32,699 nt of DNA from an uncultured Eubacteriales bacterium. Its GTDB lineage: Bacteria; Bacillota; Clostridia; Oscillospirales; Acutalibacteraceae. Position numbers and translations under genes: made by a program. The number at the start of each line of letters is the position of its first letter. Within the stretch, counting starts at the first letter, position 1. The notes beneath the pieces are model-generated. The model searched no databases, was not told where the DNA came from, and saw only the letters and a program-made list of their open reading frames with translations. The stretch spans positions 1 through 32,699 of the forward strand of contig CAKSPR010000019.1 in assembly GCA_934486455.1 (NCBI GenBank), written 5' to 3'. Of this stretch, positions 20,299 through 28,312 are shown one piece after another.

Positions 20299-20769
20299 GT
20301 GCCAAGAAGAGGCCAAATCGCAAAGCGTGATGTATTACCCGATCCGCTTTACAATTCCAAACTTGTAACCCGTCTTATCAACAATATTATGTACGACGGC
20401 AAAAAGGGCGTTGCCCAGAAGATCGTTTACGGTGCATTCGATATTGTTAAGGAAAAGACCGGAAAAGAACCCATCGAAGTCTTTGAAGAGGCTATGGAAA
20501 ACGTTATGCCCCAGCTGGAGGTTAAGGCTCGCCGTGTCGGCGGCGCCACCTATCAGGTTCCTATGGAGGTCCGTCCCGAGAGACGCCAGACCTTAGGACT
20601 GCGCTGGATCACAACCTATTCCCGCACCCGTTCGGAAAGAACTATGAAGGAGCGTCTTGCAGGCGAGATCCTCGATGCACTTAACGGCACCGGCGGAGCA
20701 GCCAAAAAGCGTGACGATACCCATAAGATGGCCGAAGCCAACAAGGCTTTTGCACACTACCGCTGGTAG
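20299..20769 (+). CDS. rpsG: 30S ribosomal protein S7
   Basis: Primary 16S rRNA-binding protein that nucleates assembly of the 30S head and touches the E-site tRNA. In E. coli it also represses its own operon. The product is 156 residues, exactly the usual bacterial length, starting MPRRGQIAKRDVLPDP and containing the conserved GGATYQVPMEV and MAEANKAFAHYRW ends. The GTG at 20299 is chosen since AAGGAGG lies eight bases before it; the more upstream GTG at 20281 would start before that site. It sits between rpsL and fusA in the usual str-operon order. Confidence 0.97.
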   Translation: MPRRGQIAKRDVLPDPLYNSKLVTRLINNIMYDGKKGVAQKIVYGAFDIVKEKTGKEPIEVFEEAMENVMPQLEVKARRVGGATYQVPMEVRPERRQTLGLRWITTYSRTRSERTMKERLAGEILDALNGTGGAAKKRDDTHKMAEANKAFAHYRW

Positions 20770-20847
20770 TATCATTTCAAGCGATTTTTGCTTGATTATC
20801 CATTTTTTAATTTTAGTTTGCTCATGCTTTGAGCAAAGGAGGAAATT

Positions 20848-22947
20848 ATGCCAAGACAAGTATCACTTGAAATGACCAGAAATATTGGCATTATGGCCCA
20901 TATCGACGCCGGTAAAACAACTACCAGCGAGCGCATACTTTACTATACCGGAATCAACCATAAGATCGGTGAGGTTCACGACGGTGCCGCCACCATGGAC
21001 TGGATGGAGCAGGAGCAGGAGAGAGGTATAACCATTACCTCCGCTGCTACCACCTGTTTCTGGAAACCCAGCTATGCCAAGGACAAGTACCGCATCAACA
21101 TCATCGACACCCCCGGCCACGTTGACTTTACCGTTGAAGTTGAGCGTTCGCTCCGCGTGCTGGACGGTTCGGTAACGGTTCTTTGCGCTAAGGGCGGCGT
21201 TGAGCCCCAGTCGGAAACCGTATGGCGCCAGGCCGATAAATACAAGGTTCCCCGTATGGTCTATGTTAATAAGATGGACATTATGGGTGCCAACTTCTAT
21301 CATGTTCTCGATATGATGCACACCAGACTTAAGTGCAACGCTGTGCCCATCCAGCTGCCCATCGGCGCCGAGGATGAATTCAAGGGTCTTATCGACCTTG
21401 TTGAAATGAAGGCATACATTTACACAAACGATCTGGGAACCGACATCAATATTACCGAAATTCCCGACGATATGAAAGAGATTGCTCAGAAATATCACGA
21501 GGAAATGATGGAGCATGTCGCCGAGCAGGACGAAGAGCTGCTTGAGAAATATCTCAACGGCGAGGAAATCTCCATCCCCGAGATCAAAAAATGCATCCGC
21601 AAATCCACCATCGCCAATCAGATGGTTCCTGTTGTTTGCGGAACATCCTACCGCAACAAGGGCGTTCAGAAGCTTCTCGACGCTATTGTTGACTATATGC
21701 CCGCCCCCACCGATGTTCCCTCCATTAAGGGTGTCGATCCCCGCACCGACGAGGAAGTTGAGCGTCACAGCTCGGACAGCGAGCCTTTCGCTGCTCTTGC
21801 CTTTAAGATCGCGGCCGATCCCTTTGTCGGAAAGCTTTGCTTCTTCCGCGTATATTCGGGAACGCTCAAGGCAGGCTCGACGGTCTACAACTCCTGCAAG
21901 AGAGGCAGCGAGCGTATCGGCCGTATTCTTCAGATGCACAGTAACCACCGTCAGGATATTGAGGAGTGCTATGCAGGCGACATCGCCGCGGCGGTAGGCC
22001 TCAAGAACACCACCACCGGTGACACGCTCTGCAATCAGAATCATCCCGTTATCCTTGAATCAATGGAATTCCCCGATCCGGTTATCCGCGTGGCTATCGA
22101 GCCCAAGACCAAGGCCGGTCAGGAGAAAATGGGCATTGCTCTTCAGAAGCTGGCCGAGGAGGATCCTACCTTCAAGTGCTACACCGATGAGGAGACCGGA
22201 CAAACTATCATCGCCGGAATGGGCGAGCTTCACCTTGAAATTATCGTCGACAGAATGATGCGCGAGTTCCACGTTGAAGCAAATGTCGGTAAGCCCCAGG
22301 TTGCTTACAAGGAAACCATCCGTCAGGAAGCCACTTCCGACACCAAATTTGCCCGCCAGAGCGGCGGTCACGGTCAGTACGGTCATGTTAAGATCAAGAT
22401 CGAGCCCAACCCCGGCAAGGGCTATGAATTCGTCAACGCCATCACCGGCGGTGTTATTCCCAAGGAATACATCCCCGCAGTCGACGCAGGTATCCAGGGC
22501 GCAATGCAGACCGGCGTACTTGCAGGCTATCCGGTAGTTGACGTTAAGGTCACACTGTTCGACGGTTCTTATCACGAGGTCGACTCTTCGGAAATGGCCT
22601 TTAAGATGGCCGGTTCCATGGCCTTTAAGGATGCCTGCAAAAAGGCCAATCCCGCATTTATGGAGCCGATCATGAAGGTTACGGTCGTTATCCCCGACGA
22701 ATACATGGGCGATGTTATCGGCGACCTTAACTCCCGCCGCGGTATGATCATGGGCACCGAGACCGAGAACGGCACCACCGAGGTGCATGCTCAGGTTCCG
22801 CTGTCCGAAATGTTCGGCTACGCCACCGCCATGCGCTCCAAGACCCAGGGTCGCGGACAGTACAGCATGGAGCCCGACGAATACAAGGAAGTTCCCAAGA
22901 GTATTGCCGAGCAGATTATCAGCAGCTCTGCGAAAAAGGACGACTGA
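20848..22947 (+). CDS. fusA: Elongation factor G
   Basis: GTPase that drives translocation of tRNA and mRNA through the ribosome. The 699-residue protein shows all G-domain motifs: GIMAHIDAGKTTTSERIL (P-loop), RGITITSAATT (switch I), DTPGHVDF (G3) and NKMD (G4), followed by domains II-V of normal length. Domain IV is marked by SGGHGQYGHVKI, and the C-terminus by the RRGMIMG and YATAMRSKTQGRGQY stretches. Start: ATG eight bases after AAAGGAGG. It follows rpsG by about 80 bases. The sequence looks like the housekeeping EF-G rather than a TetM-type protection protein, supported by context and full conservation. Confidence 0.97.
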   Translation: MPRQVSLEMTRNIGIMAHIDAGKTTTSERILYYTGINHKIGEVHDGAATMDWMEQEQERGITITSAATTCFWKPSYAKDKYRINIIDTPGHVDFTVEVERSLRVLDGSVTVLCAKGGVEPQSETVWRQADKYKVPRMVYVNKMDIMGANFYHVLDMMHTRLKCNAVPIQLPIGAEDEFKGLIDLVEMKAYIYTNDLGTDINITEIPDDMKEIAQKYHEEMMEHVAEQDEELLEKYLNGEEISIPEIKKCIRKSTIANQMVPVVCGTSYRNKGVQKLLDAIVDYMPAPTDVPSIKGVDPRTDEEVERHSSDSEPFAALAFKIAADPFVGKLCFFRVYSGTLKAGSTVYNSCKRGSERIGRILQMHSNHRQDIEECYAGDIAAAVGLKNTTTGDTLCNQNHPVILESMEFPDPVIRVAIEPKTKAGQEKMGIALQKLAEEDPTFKCYTDEETGQTIIAGMGELHLEIIVDRMMREFHVEANVGKPQVAYKETIRQEATSDTKFARQSGGHGQYGHVKIKIEPNPGKGYEFVNAITGGVIPKEYIPAVDAGIQGAMQTGVLAGYPVVDVKVTLFDGSYHEVDSSEMAFKMAGSMAFKDACKKANPAFMEPIMKVTVVIPDEYMGDVIGDLNSRRGMIMGTETENGTTEVHAQVPLSEMFGYATAMRSKTQGRGQYSMEPDEYKEVPKSIAEQIISSSAKKDD

Positions 22948-22985
22948 TGTCGACCCTGCATTTTCAACTTTTTGTTGAAATAGAC

Positions 22986-23014
22986 TTGCATTTTTTCGCG
23001 TTTGTTGGTAGAAT
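22986..23014 (+). promoter_or_regulatory. Internal promoter for tuf
   Basis: TTGCAT (22986-22991), 17-base spacer, TAGAAT (23009-23014), about 65 bases before the tuf start. Just upstream, TTTCAAC-ttttt-GTTGAAA (22962-22980) forms a hairpin after the fusA stop, without a T-run. tuf can therefore be made from both the operon and its own start. Confidence 0.65.
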
Positions 23015-23080
23015 AATAAAAAACAGCACTGCTGTAACAATTTGAACAAATCGTTCGTTTAATAAAAGGAGGAAATCCCA

Positions 23081-24286
23081 ATGGCAAAAGAAAAATTTGA
23101 CAGATCCAAACCCCACGTAAACATTGGTACCATCGGCCACGTTGACCACGGTAAGACCACCCTTACCGCCGCCATCACCAAGACCCTTTCCAAGCTCGGT
23201 CTTGCTGAGAAGGTCGACTTTGAAAACATCGACAAGGCTCCCGAAGAGAGAGAGCGCGGAATTACCATCAACACCGCTCACGTTGAGTATCAGACCGAAA
23301 AACGTCACTATGCTCATGTTGACTGCCCCGGCCACGCCGACTACATCAAGACCTCGATCCCCGGTGCTGCTCAGATGGACGGCGCTATCCTTGTTATCGC
23401 CGCTACCGACGGTCCTATGGCTCAGACCAGAGAGCATCTTCTTCTTGCCCGTCAGGTCGGTGTTCCGTCGATCGTTGTTTTCATGAATAAATGCGATCAG
23501 GTTGACGATCCCGAGCTTCTCGATCTCGTAGAGATGGAGATCCGCGAGGTTCTCAGCGAGTATGACTTCCCCGGTGATGATACCCCCATCATCCGCGGCT
23601 CTGCTCTTAAGGCTCTCGAATACAACGGTGACGATCCCGCAAACGCCCCCGAGACTCAGTGCATCATCGAGCTCATGAAGGCTGTTGACGAGTTCATCCC
23701 CACCCCCGACCGTAAAGCCGATCAGCCCTTCCTTATGCCTGTTGAGGACGTTATGACCATCTCCGGCCGCGGCACTGTTGCCACCGGTCGTGTTGAGCGT
23801 GGTACCCTCAAGGTCGGCGAGGAAGTTGAAATTGTCGGTCTTACCGATGAGAAGAGAAAGGTCGTTTGCACCGGTCTCGAAATGTTCCGTAAGTCCCTCG
23901 ACGAGGCTATGGCCGGTGATAACATCGGTGCTCTGCTTCGCGGCGTACAGCGCAACGAGATCGAGCGCGGACAGGTCCTTTCCAAGCCCGGCTCCATTCA
24001 TCCCCACACCAAATTCCGCGGCCAGGTTTATGTTCTGTCCAAGGAAGAGGGCGGCCGTCATACTCCCTTCTTCAACAACTACCGTCCCCAGTTCTATTTC
24101 CGCACCACCGACGTTACCGGTACCATCACTCTTGACGAGGGTGTAGAAATGTGCATGCCCGGCGATAACGTTGAGATCAATGTTGAGCTCATCACCCCCA
24201 TCGCCATCGAGGAAGGCCTCCGCTTCGCTATCCGTGAAGGCGGCCACACCGTAGGCTCGGGCGTTGTTATCAAGGTTGCCGAATAA
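23081..24286 (+). CDS. tuf: Elongation factor Tu
   Basis: GTPase that carries aminoacyl-tRNA to the ribosomal A site; usually the most abundant bacterial protein. The 401-residue product is full length with GHVDHGKTTL (P-loop), RGITINTAHVEY (switch I), DCPGHADY (G3) and NKCD (G4), then beta-barrel domains II and III ending GHTVGSGVVIKVAE. ATG follows AAAGGAGG by eight bases. Codons are strongly biased to the C/T-ending set typical of highly expressed genes. Only 25 bases separate its stop from the FMN riboswitch, and no separate terminator lies between, so tuf transcripts are likely to enter the riboswitch. Confidence 0.98.
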   Translation: MAKEKFDRSKPHVNIGTIGHVDHGKTTLTAAITKTLSKLGLAEKVDFENIDKAPEERERGITINTAHVEYQTEKRHYAHVDCPGHADYIKTSIPGAAQMDGAILVIAATDGPMAQTREHLLLARQVGVPSIVVFMNKCDQVDDPELLDLVEMEIREVLSEYDFPGDDTPIIRGSALKALEYNGDDPANAPETQCIIELMKAVDEFIPTPDRKADQPFLMPVEDVMTISGRGTVATGRVERGTLKVGEEVEIVGLTDEKRKVVCTGLEMFRKSLDEAMAGDNIGALLRGVQRNEIERGQVLSKPGSIHPHTKFRGQVYVLSKEEGGRHTPFFNNYRPQFYFRTTDVTGTITLDEGVEMCMPGDNVEINVELITPIAIEEGLRFAIREGGHTVGSGVVIKVAE

Positions 24287-24311
24287 TTAACGTTTCCTTT
24301 TCAATTTAATA

Positions 24312-24475
24312 TGTTTCGGGGCGGGGTGAAATTCCCCACCGACGGTAATGCGGTCCTGAGGATTGCCGTGCTGCGATTTAATGCGGCGCCCTTCCTTTTA
24401 GGCCGACGAGCCCGTGAGCGAAAGCCGATTTGGTGAGATCCCAAAGCCGACGGTACAGTCCGGATGAGAGAAACA
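24312..24475 (+). promoter_or_regulatory. FMN riboswitch (RFN element)
   Basis: The aptamer shows the characteristic conserved blocks: GGGGCGGGGTGAAATTCCCC, ACCGACGGTAATG, GACGAGCCCGTGAGC, GATTTGGTGAGATCCCAAAG, then CCGACGGTACAGTCCGGATG and AGAGAAAC. The closing stem P1 pairs TGTTTC (24312-24317) with GAAACA (24470-24475). It is followed by a terminator hairpin, so it should switch transcription off when FMN is high. The first gene downstream is the riboflavin transporter ribU, which fits the usual target of this class, though more than 600 bases away. There is no clear promoter in the 25 bases after tuf. Confidence 0.95.
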
Positions 24476-24496
24476 CATATTAAAACCTTTTTAAGG

Positions 24497-24527
24497 GGCT
24501 CCGTAAATTTTTTACGGAGCCTTTTTT
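24497..24527 (+). terminator. Riboswitch-controlled terminator
   Basis: Perfect 11-bp stem GGCTCCGTAAA / TTTACGGAGCC with a 3-base loop, followed by TTTTTT. Its position 21 bases after the aptamer is that of an FMN-riboswitch expression platform. It is also the first strong terminator after tuf. Confidence 0.9.
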
Positions 24528-24644
24528 GGCTTTGATTTGTGCTCATTTTCTCATTTATTTTTTGATTTTTTATTTGTCTTTGCTTGGAAATACGATTGGT
24601 TGATGAGGTTCATTGACGGGAGTTTTTTCATTGCAAGAAATCTT

Positions 24645-24703
24645 ACTACCCCTCAGTCTCGGCGGGGGCGCCGAGCCAGCTCCCCTGACAAGGGGCGCCA
24701 CGG
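24645..24703 (+). repeat. Palindromic intergenic repeat, copy 6
   Basis: Hairpin 1 is the 7-bp CTCGGCG-gggg-CGCCGAG and hairpin 2 is CCCCT-gaca-AGGGG. A degenerate half-unit follows (from GTTGACGAAAAGCGCC at about 24731). Together with inverted copy 7 it makes a composite of 320 bases (24645-24964) lying between the riboswitch terminator and ribU. Confidence 0.9.
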
Positions 24704-24806
24704 CTTGGTTAAAGTTTTTAGATTTGTGCGTTGACGAAAAGCGCCAAGAGATTGGTTGAAACTATGCACTCTGTTTTTGGAGGAAAACTTCCTGTACAAC
24801 TTAGAT

Positions 24807-24909
24807 TGTGTCAATGAACTGAAACGACTTGATACTACGGATGTGGCAGTCTAAGGTTGTTACAATGTTATAATTGATACACAATAATGATGATTTACGC
24901 TACGCGTGG
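24807..24909 (-). repeat. 103-bp long arm attached to repeat copy 7
   Basis: Starts TGTGTCAATGAACTGAAACG and aligns without gaps, by eye at roughly 85% identity, with the segment at 27662-27764 next to copy 9. Neither occurs beside any other repeat copy in the window. It contains no open frame worth calling. Confidence 0.85.
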
Positions 24910-24964
24910 CGTGGCGCCCCTTGTCAGGGGAGCTGGCGCCGCAAGGCGACTGAGGGGTAGTAGT
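24910..24964 (-). repeat. Palindromic intergenic repeat, copy 7
   Basis: Inverted copy. In repeat orientation, hairpin 1 is CGCC-ttgc-GGCG and hairpin 2 is CCCCT-gaca-AGGGG. It carries the long 3' arm at 24807-24909. Confidence 0.9.
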
Positions 24965-25120
24965 GAAAACACAGCTGCGATAAAAAATATCAGCTTAACC
25001 GTATCGCAAATGTTTCTTTGACAAAGGGAAAGCTTCACGGAAGGATTGCTTTCCATGCTTTTTGCGAAAAATTAAAAATCAAAAGCGCTATTTTTACAAT
25101 CTATATAACAGAGAAAATTT

Positions 25121-25759
25121 ATGAAAGAAGTGTCCTTTATGAGTACAAAAAACAACATTAAAATCCGCTATCTCGTTTTCACCGCCGTCTTTTCGGCCAT
25201 TTCGGTGGTGCTTATGTATCTTGAAATTTCAATTCCCATTGTGCCGAGCTTTATTAAATTCGATTTTTCCGATCTTCCGGCTCTTATCTGCTCCTTTGCC
25301 TTCGGCCCCCTTTACGGCGTGCTGGTTTGTCTGCTTAAAAACCTTTTGCACCTTTTTGCCAGCCAATCGGCATTCATCGGCGAGCTTGCAAACTTTCTGA
25401 TGGGCTCGATTTTTGCCCTTGCGGCGGGTACCTTTTATAAATTCCACAAAACCCGCGGGGGAGCGGTGATGTCCTCGGTCGTTGCCTCCTTTTCCATGGG
25501 CGTGTTGAGCCTTCCCATAAATTATTTTGTGATTTACCCGCTTTACTATAAGGTGCTTGGGCTTCCGCAGGAGGCTATTCTCGGAATGTACAAGGCGCTT
25601 GTGCCCTCTGTAAACAGCATTTTCGGCGCCCTTTGCCTTTTCAATCTGCCCTTTACGATCTGCAAGGGACTTATCGTTTCGCTCATTGCGTTTTTCATCT
25701 ATAAGCCCCTGTCGCCGCTGCTTAAATACGGCCGCAAAAACAAGCCTGCTCAGTTTTAA
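25121..25759 (+). CDS. ribU: ECF-family riboflavin transporter substrate-binding subunit RibU
   Basis: Membrane S-component that binds riboflavin and works with a shared ECF energizing module (two ATPases and a T-component) encoded elsewhere. The 212-residue protein has about six hydrophobic helices and typical RibU features: LVFTAVFSAISVVLMYLEI at the N-terminus, FIKFDFSDLPALICSFAFGP (matching the family's conserved D-x-S-D-L-P segment), and LLKNLLHLF. Substrate is supported independently by the FMN riboswitch upstream, the first regulatory element before it. Two ATG starts are in frame, 25121 and 25139. Neither has a strong ribosome binding site, and homologues as I recall begin close to the second (MSTKNN). 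The insertion of about 590 bases between the riboswitch terminator and this gene is filled by palindromic repeats. Confidence 0.9.
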   Translation: MKEVSFMSTKNNIKIRYLVFTAVFSAISVVLMYLEISIPIVPSFIKFDFSDLPALICSFAFGPLYGVLVCLLKNLLHLFASQSAFIGELANFLMGSIFALAAGTFYKFHKTRGGAVMSSVVASFSMGVLSLPINYFVIYPLYYKVLGLPQEAILGMYKALVPSVNSIFGALCLFNLPFTICKGLIVSLIAFFIYKPLSPLLKYGRKNKPAQF

Positions 25760-25783
25760 GAGAAAAAGCCTTAACAGAAAACA

Positions 25784-25845
25784 AAAACGGAGCCTTGACC
25801 CCGTTTTCCGCCCCTTGCCGAGAAATACGGCAGGGGCTTTGCTTT
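25784..25845 (+). terminator. Terminator region after ribU
   Basis: Two consecutive hairpins. AAAACGG (25784-25790) pairs with CCGTTTT (25801-25807). Then GCCCCTTGCCG (25810-25820) pairs with CGGCAGGGGC (25828-25837), with one bulged T, followed by TTTGCTTTG. The second is the likelier stop. Confidence 0.6.
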
Positions 25846-25954
25846 GCCGCCGGATTTGAAGATGTGTGCATTGGCGGGGCGCCGCGGGGTGGCGGTTATA
25901 TCATTTTAATATGTCGGTTTTTTCCCGATCGGGACGGATTTATGACTTTTACTA

Positions 25955-25983
25955 TTGAATTAACAGGGCGGCTATGGTATAAT
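25955..25983 (+). promoter_or_regulatory. Promoter of purB
   Basis: TTGAAT (25955-25960), 17-base spacer, TATAAT (25978-25983) preceded by TGG, which makes an extended -10. Initiation would fall about 33 bases before the purB ATG. Confidence 0.75.
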
Positions 25984-26022
25984 GAACTTCGAATGATGAT
26001 TTTATGTTTGTAGGTGTGATTT

Positions 26023-27456
26023 ATGAGCAAATCGGTTTACGAAAGCCCCCTTAATTCCCGCTATGCCGGCGATGAAATGAAATATATCTTTTCTCCCGAC
26101 CGAAAATTTTCGGCCTGGAGACAGCTTTGGGTGACCCTTGCCGAAAGCGAACAGCAGCTCGGCCTGGACATTTCCGACGAGCAGATCGAGGAAATGAAGG
26201 CTCACATATACGACATCAACTACGATGAGGCCGCAAAAGAAGAAAAAATATGCCGCCACGATGTTATGGCTCATGTACATGCCTTCGGCGAGCAGTGCAA
26301 AAAGGCCAAGCCCATCATACATCTGGGCGCAACCTCCTGCTATGTGGGGGACAACACCGATGTCATAATTATGCACGAGGCTCTTGAGGTTATAAGAAAA
26401 AAGCTTATCAATGTCATTAATCTCCTTTGTAATTTCGCCGAAAAATACAAAGACCTTCCCACCCTCGGATTTACCCATTTTCAGCCGGCTCAGCTGACCA
26501 CCGTCGGCAAAAGAGCCACCCTTTGGATACAGGATCTTGTCATGGATCTCGAATGCGTCGACGCCCAGCTCAAAAAGAAAAAACTGCTCGGCTGCAAGGG
26601 TACGACCGGCACCCAGGCAAGCTTTTTGGAGCTTTTCTCGGGCGATGTCGAAAAGGTTAAGATGCTGGACAGGCTCATTGCCGAAAAGATGGGATATTCT
26701 GATGTTTTTGCCGTATCGGGACAGACATACACGCGAAAGCTGGACAGTCAGATGCTTTATTTGCTTTCGGGAATTGCCCAGTCGGCTCATAAATTCAGCA
26801 ACGACATCAGGCTTCTGCAAAATCTTAAGGAAATCGAGGAGCCCTTTGCCAAGGGGCAGATCGGCTCGTCGGCCATGGCCTATAAGCGCAACCCCATGAG
26901 AAGCGAGCGCATGGCCTCCCTTGCGCGGTATGTAATCGCAGATACAATGAATCCCATGATGACCGCCTCCGAGCAGTGGCTTGAACGCACCCTTGACGAC
27001 TCGGCCAACAAGCGCATCAGCGTTCCTGAGGCTTTTCTTGCCACCGATGCAATTCTTAATATATATCTCAACATTTCCGACGGGCTTGTGGTTTACGACA
27101 AGATGATCGAAAAGCACATTGCCGCCGAGCTTCCCTTTATGGCCACCGAAAACATTCTTATGGACGCCGTTCTTGCCGGCGGGGACAGGCAGGATCTTCA
27201 CGAAAAGATCAGGGTCTATTCCATGCAGGCAGGGGAGCAGGTTAAGGTATACGGCAGGGAAAACGACCTTTTGACCCGCATACTTAACGACCCGGCCTTC
27301 TGCCTTACCGAGCAAAAGCTTAAAAAAAGCCTCGATCCCAAAAAATATGTGGGTATCGCGCCCATTCAAACGGCCGAATATGTTGAGTTTGTGCGGGAAA
27401 GCATTCTCCTGCCCAACAAGGATGTTCTCGGGGTTACTTCAGAACTGAGCGTTTGA
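26023..27456 (+). CDS. purB: Adenylosuccinate lyase
   Basis: Fumarase/aspartase-superfamily lyase that releases fumarate twice in purine synthesis: from SAICAR (making AICAR) and from adenylosuccinate (making AMP). The 477-residue protein has the superfamily regions: HDVMAHVHAFGEQ and IHLGATSCYVGDNTD near the N-terminal third, THFQPAQLTTVGKR in the middle, and the signature loop GSSAMAYKRNPMRSER at about residues 280-295 with the catalytic serine. The ATG has only a weak GGTG upstream, but a strong promoter directly precedes it. It resembles the eukaryotic-like/long PurB type (about 475 residues), rather than the 430-residue Bacillus form. purA, which supplies its adenylosuccinate substrate, lies downstream on the same strand, separated by about 1.1 kb of repeats and a DUF559 gene. 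Confidence 0.96.
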   Translation: MSKSVYESPLNSRYAGDEMKYIFSPDRKFSAWRQLWVTLAESEQQLGLDISDEQIEEMKAHIYDINYDEAAKEEKICRHDVMAHVHAFGEQCKKAKPIIHLGATSCYVGDNTDVIIMHEALEVIRKKLINVINLLCNFAEKYKDLPTLGFTHFQPAQLTTVGKRATLWIQDLVMDLECVDAQLKKKKLLGCKGTTGTQASFLELFSGDVEKVKMLDRLIAEKMGYSDVFAVSGQTYTRKLDSQMLYLLSGIAQSAHKFSNDIRLLQNLKEIEEPFAKGQIGSSAMAYKRNPMRSERMASLARYVIADTMNPMMTASEQWLERTLDDSANKRISVPEAFLATDAILNIYLNISDGLVVYDKMIEKHIAAELPFMATENILMDAVLAGGDRQDLHEKIRVYSMQAGEQVKVYGRENDLLTRILNDPAFCLTEQKLKKSLDPKKYVGIAPIQTAEYVEFVRESILLPNKDVLGVTSELSV

Positions 27457-27548
27457 GGAATTGTTTGAAAGGTTAATAGGTATATCGACTTGCGTTGAGT
27501 TTTTTTGCGTTGTGCTTTGTCGGCAGCTTTTGTGTTGCGGAAAACCTT

Positions 27549-27604
27549 ACTACCCCTCAGTCTCGGCGCGGCCGAGCCAGCTCGCATGCCTTGGGGCGCC
27601 ACGG
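27549..27604 (+). repeat. Palindromic intergenic repeat, copy 8 (CATGCC variant)
   Basis: Hairpin 1 is CTCGGC-gcg-GCCGAG. Hairpin 2 is altered: CTCGCATGCCTTGGGG replaces CTCCCCTGACAAGGGG, so the usual 5-bp stem is lost. Copy 11 has the identical change. With inverted copy 9 it forms a 272-base composite (27549-27820). Confidence 0.9.
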
Positions 27605-27661
27605 CTTGGTTTAGGCTTTTAGATTTGTGCATTGTCGGGAATTTACTCGTTTAACTTGGTC

Positions 27662-27764
27662 TGTGTCAATGAACTGAAACGACTCGATACTACGGATTTG
27701 GCCGTTTAAAGCTGTCACAAAGTTACAATTAATACACAACAATGACGATTTGCACTGCGCGTGG
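27662..27764 (-). repeat. 103-bp long arm attached to repeat copy 9
   Basis: Gap-free match of the same length to 24807-24909. Differences are scattered single-base substitutions, which suggests an old shared element rather than a fresh duplication. Confidence 0.85.
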
Positions 27765-27820
27765 CGTGGCGCCCCTTGTCAGGGGAGCTGGCAAAACGCC
27801 AGTTTTGACTGAGGGGTAGT
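27765..27820 (-). repeat. Palindromic intergenic repeat, copy 9
   Basis: Inverted copy. In repeat orientation, hairpin 1 is CAAAAC-tggc-GTTTTG, like copy 2, and hairpin 2 is CCCCT-gaca-AGGGG. It is the left flank of the DUF559 gene. Confidence 0.9.
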
Positions 27821-27906
27821 AGTGGAAACATTGCTTTAATAAGAAAAGAAGGCATTACCCTTTTTAGCTTGCTATCATAAAAAAATATTCTTTCTTGGTG
27901 AATAAA

Positions 27907-28257
27907 ATGAAGCCTTATGACAGGAATAAAATTGATTTCGCAAGGTCGCTCAGAAAAGAAATGACCCTGTGGGAGAAGAAACTGTGGTTCAATTTTTTAA
28001 AAAACTGTAGTCCTCGATTTCAAAGGCAAAAAATCATAGGAAATTATATTGTTGATTTTTACTGCGCACGAGCAAAGCTTGTTGTAGAACTTGACGGATT
28101 GCAACACTACAAGAATGACGCACCGATAAAGGACAGCGAAAGAACAAAATACTTAAAATCCTGCGGACTGAAGGTTATTAGATTTTCTAACAGTGAAATA
28201 AACAAAAATTTTGCGGGTGTATGTGATAAAATAGTCTATGAAGTGAAGAAACAATAA
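27907..28257 (+). CDS. DUF559 / Vsr-like endonuclease-domain protein
   Basis: Small basic protein of 116 residues of the DUF559 family, which has the restriction-endonuclease-like fold related to very-short-patch repair (Vsr) enzymes. It reads LRKEMTLWEKKLWFNFLKN, then FQRQKIIGNYIVDFYC, then KLVVELDGLQHY and GLKVIRFSNSEI. The Asp in IVDFYC and the Glu-x-Asp in VVELDG are the likely metal-binding residues. The cellular role of this family is not known to me. ATG at 27907 is chosen because GGTG lies six bases before it; upstream in-frame TTG (27895) and GTG (27898) are possible. Codons are more A/T-rich than those of the neighbouring pur genes, consistent with separate origin. It is flanked on both sides by inverted palindromic repeats. 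Confidence 0.85.
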   Translation: MKPYDRNKIDFARSLRKEMTLWEKKLWFNFLKNCSPRFQRQKIIGNYIVDFYCARAKLVVELDGLQHYKNDAPIKDSERTKYLKSCGLKVIRFSNSEINKNFAGVCDKIVYEVKKQ

Positions 28258-28312
28258 AACATAAAAAATTAGATTGTGCTTTGACGGCAGCTTTTGTGTT
28301 ACGGAAAACCTT

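Noticed and set aside
25016..25060. TTGACA near 25018 as a separate ribU promoter
   Set aside because: No acceptable -10 lies 16-18 bases downstream.
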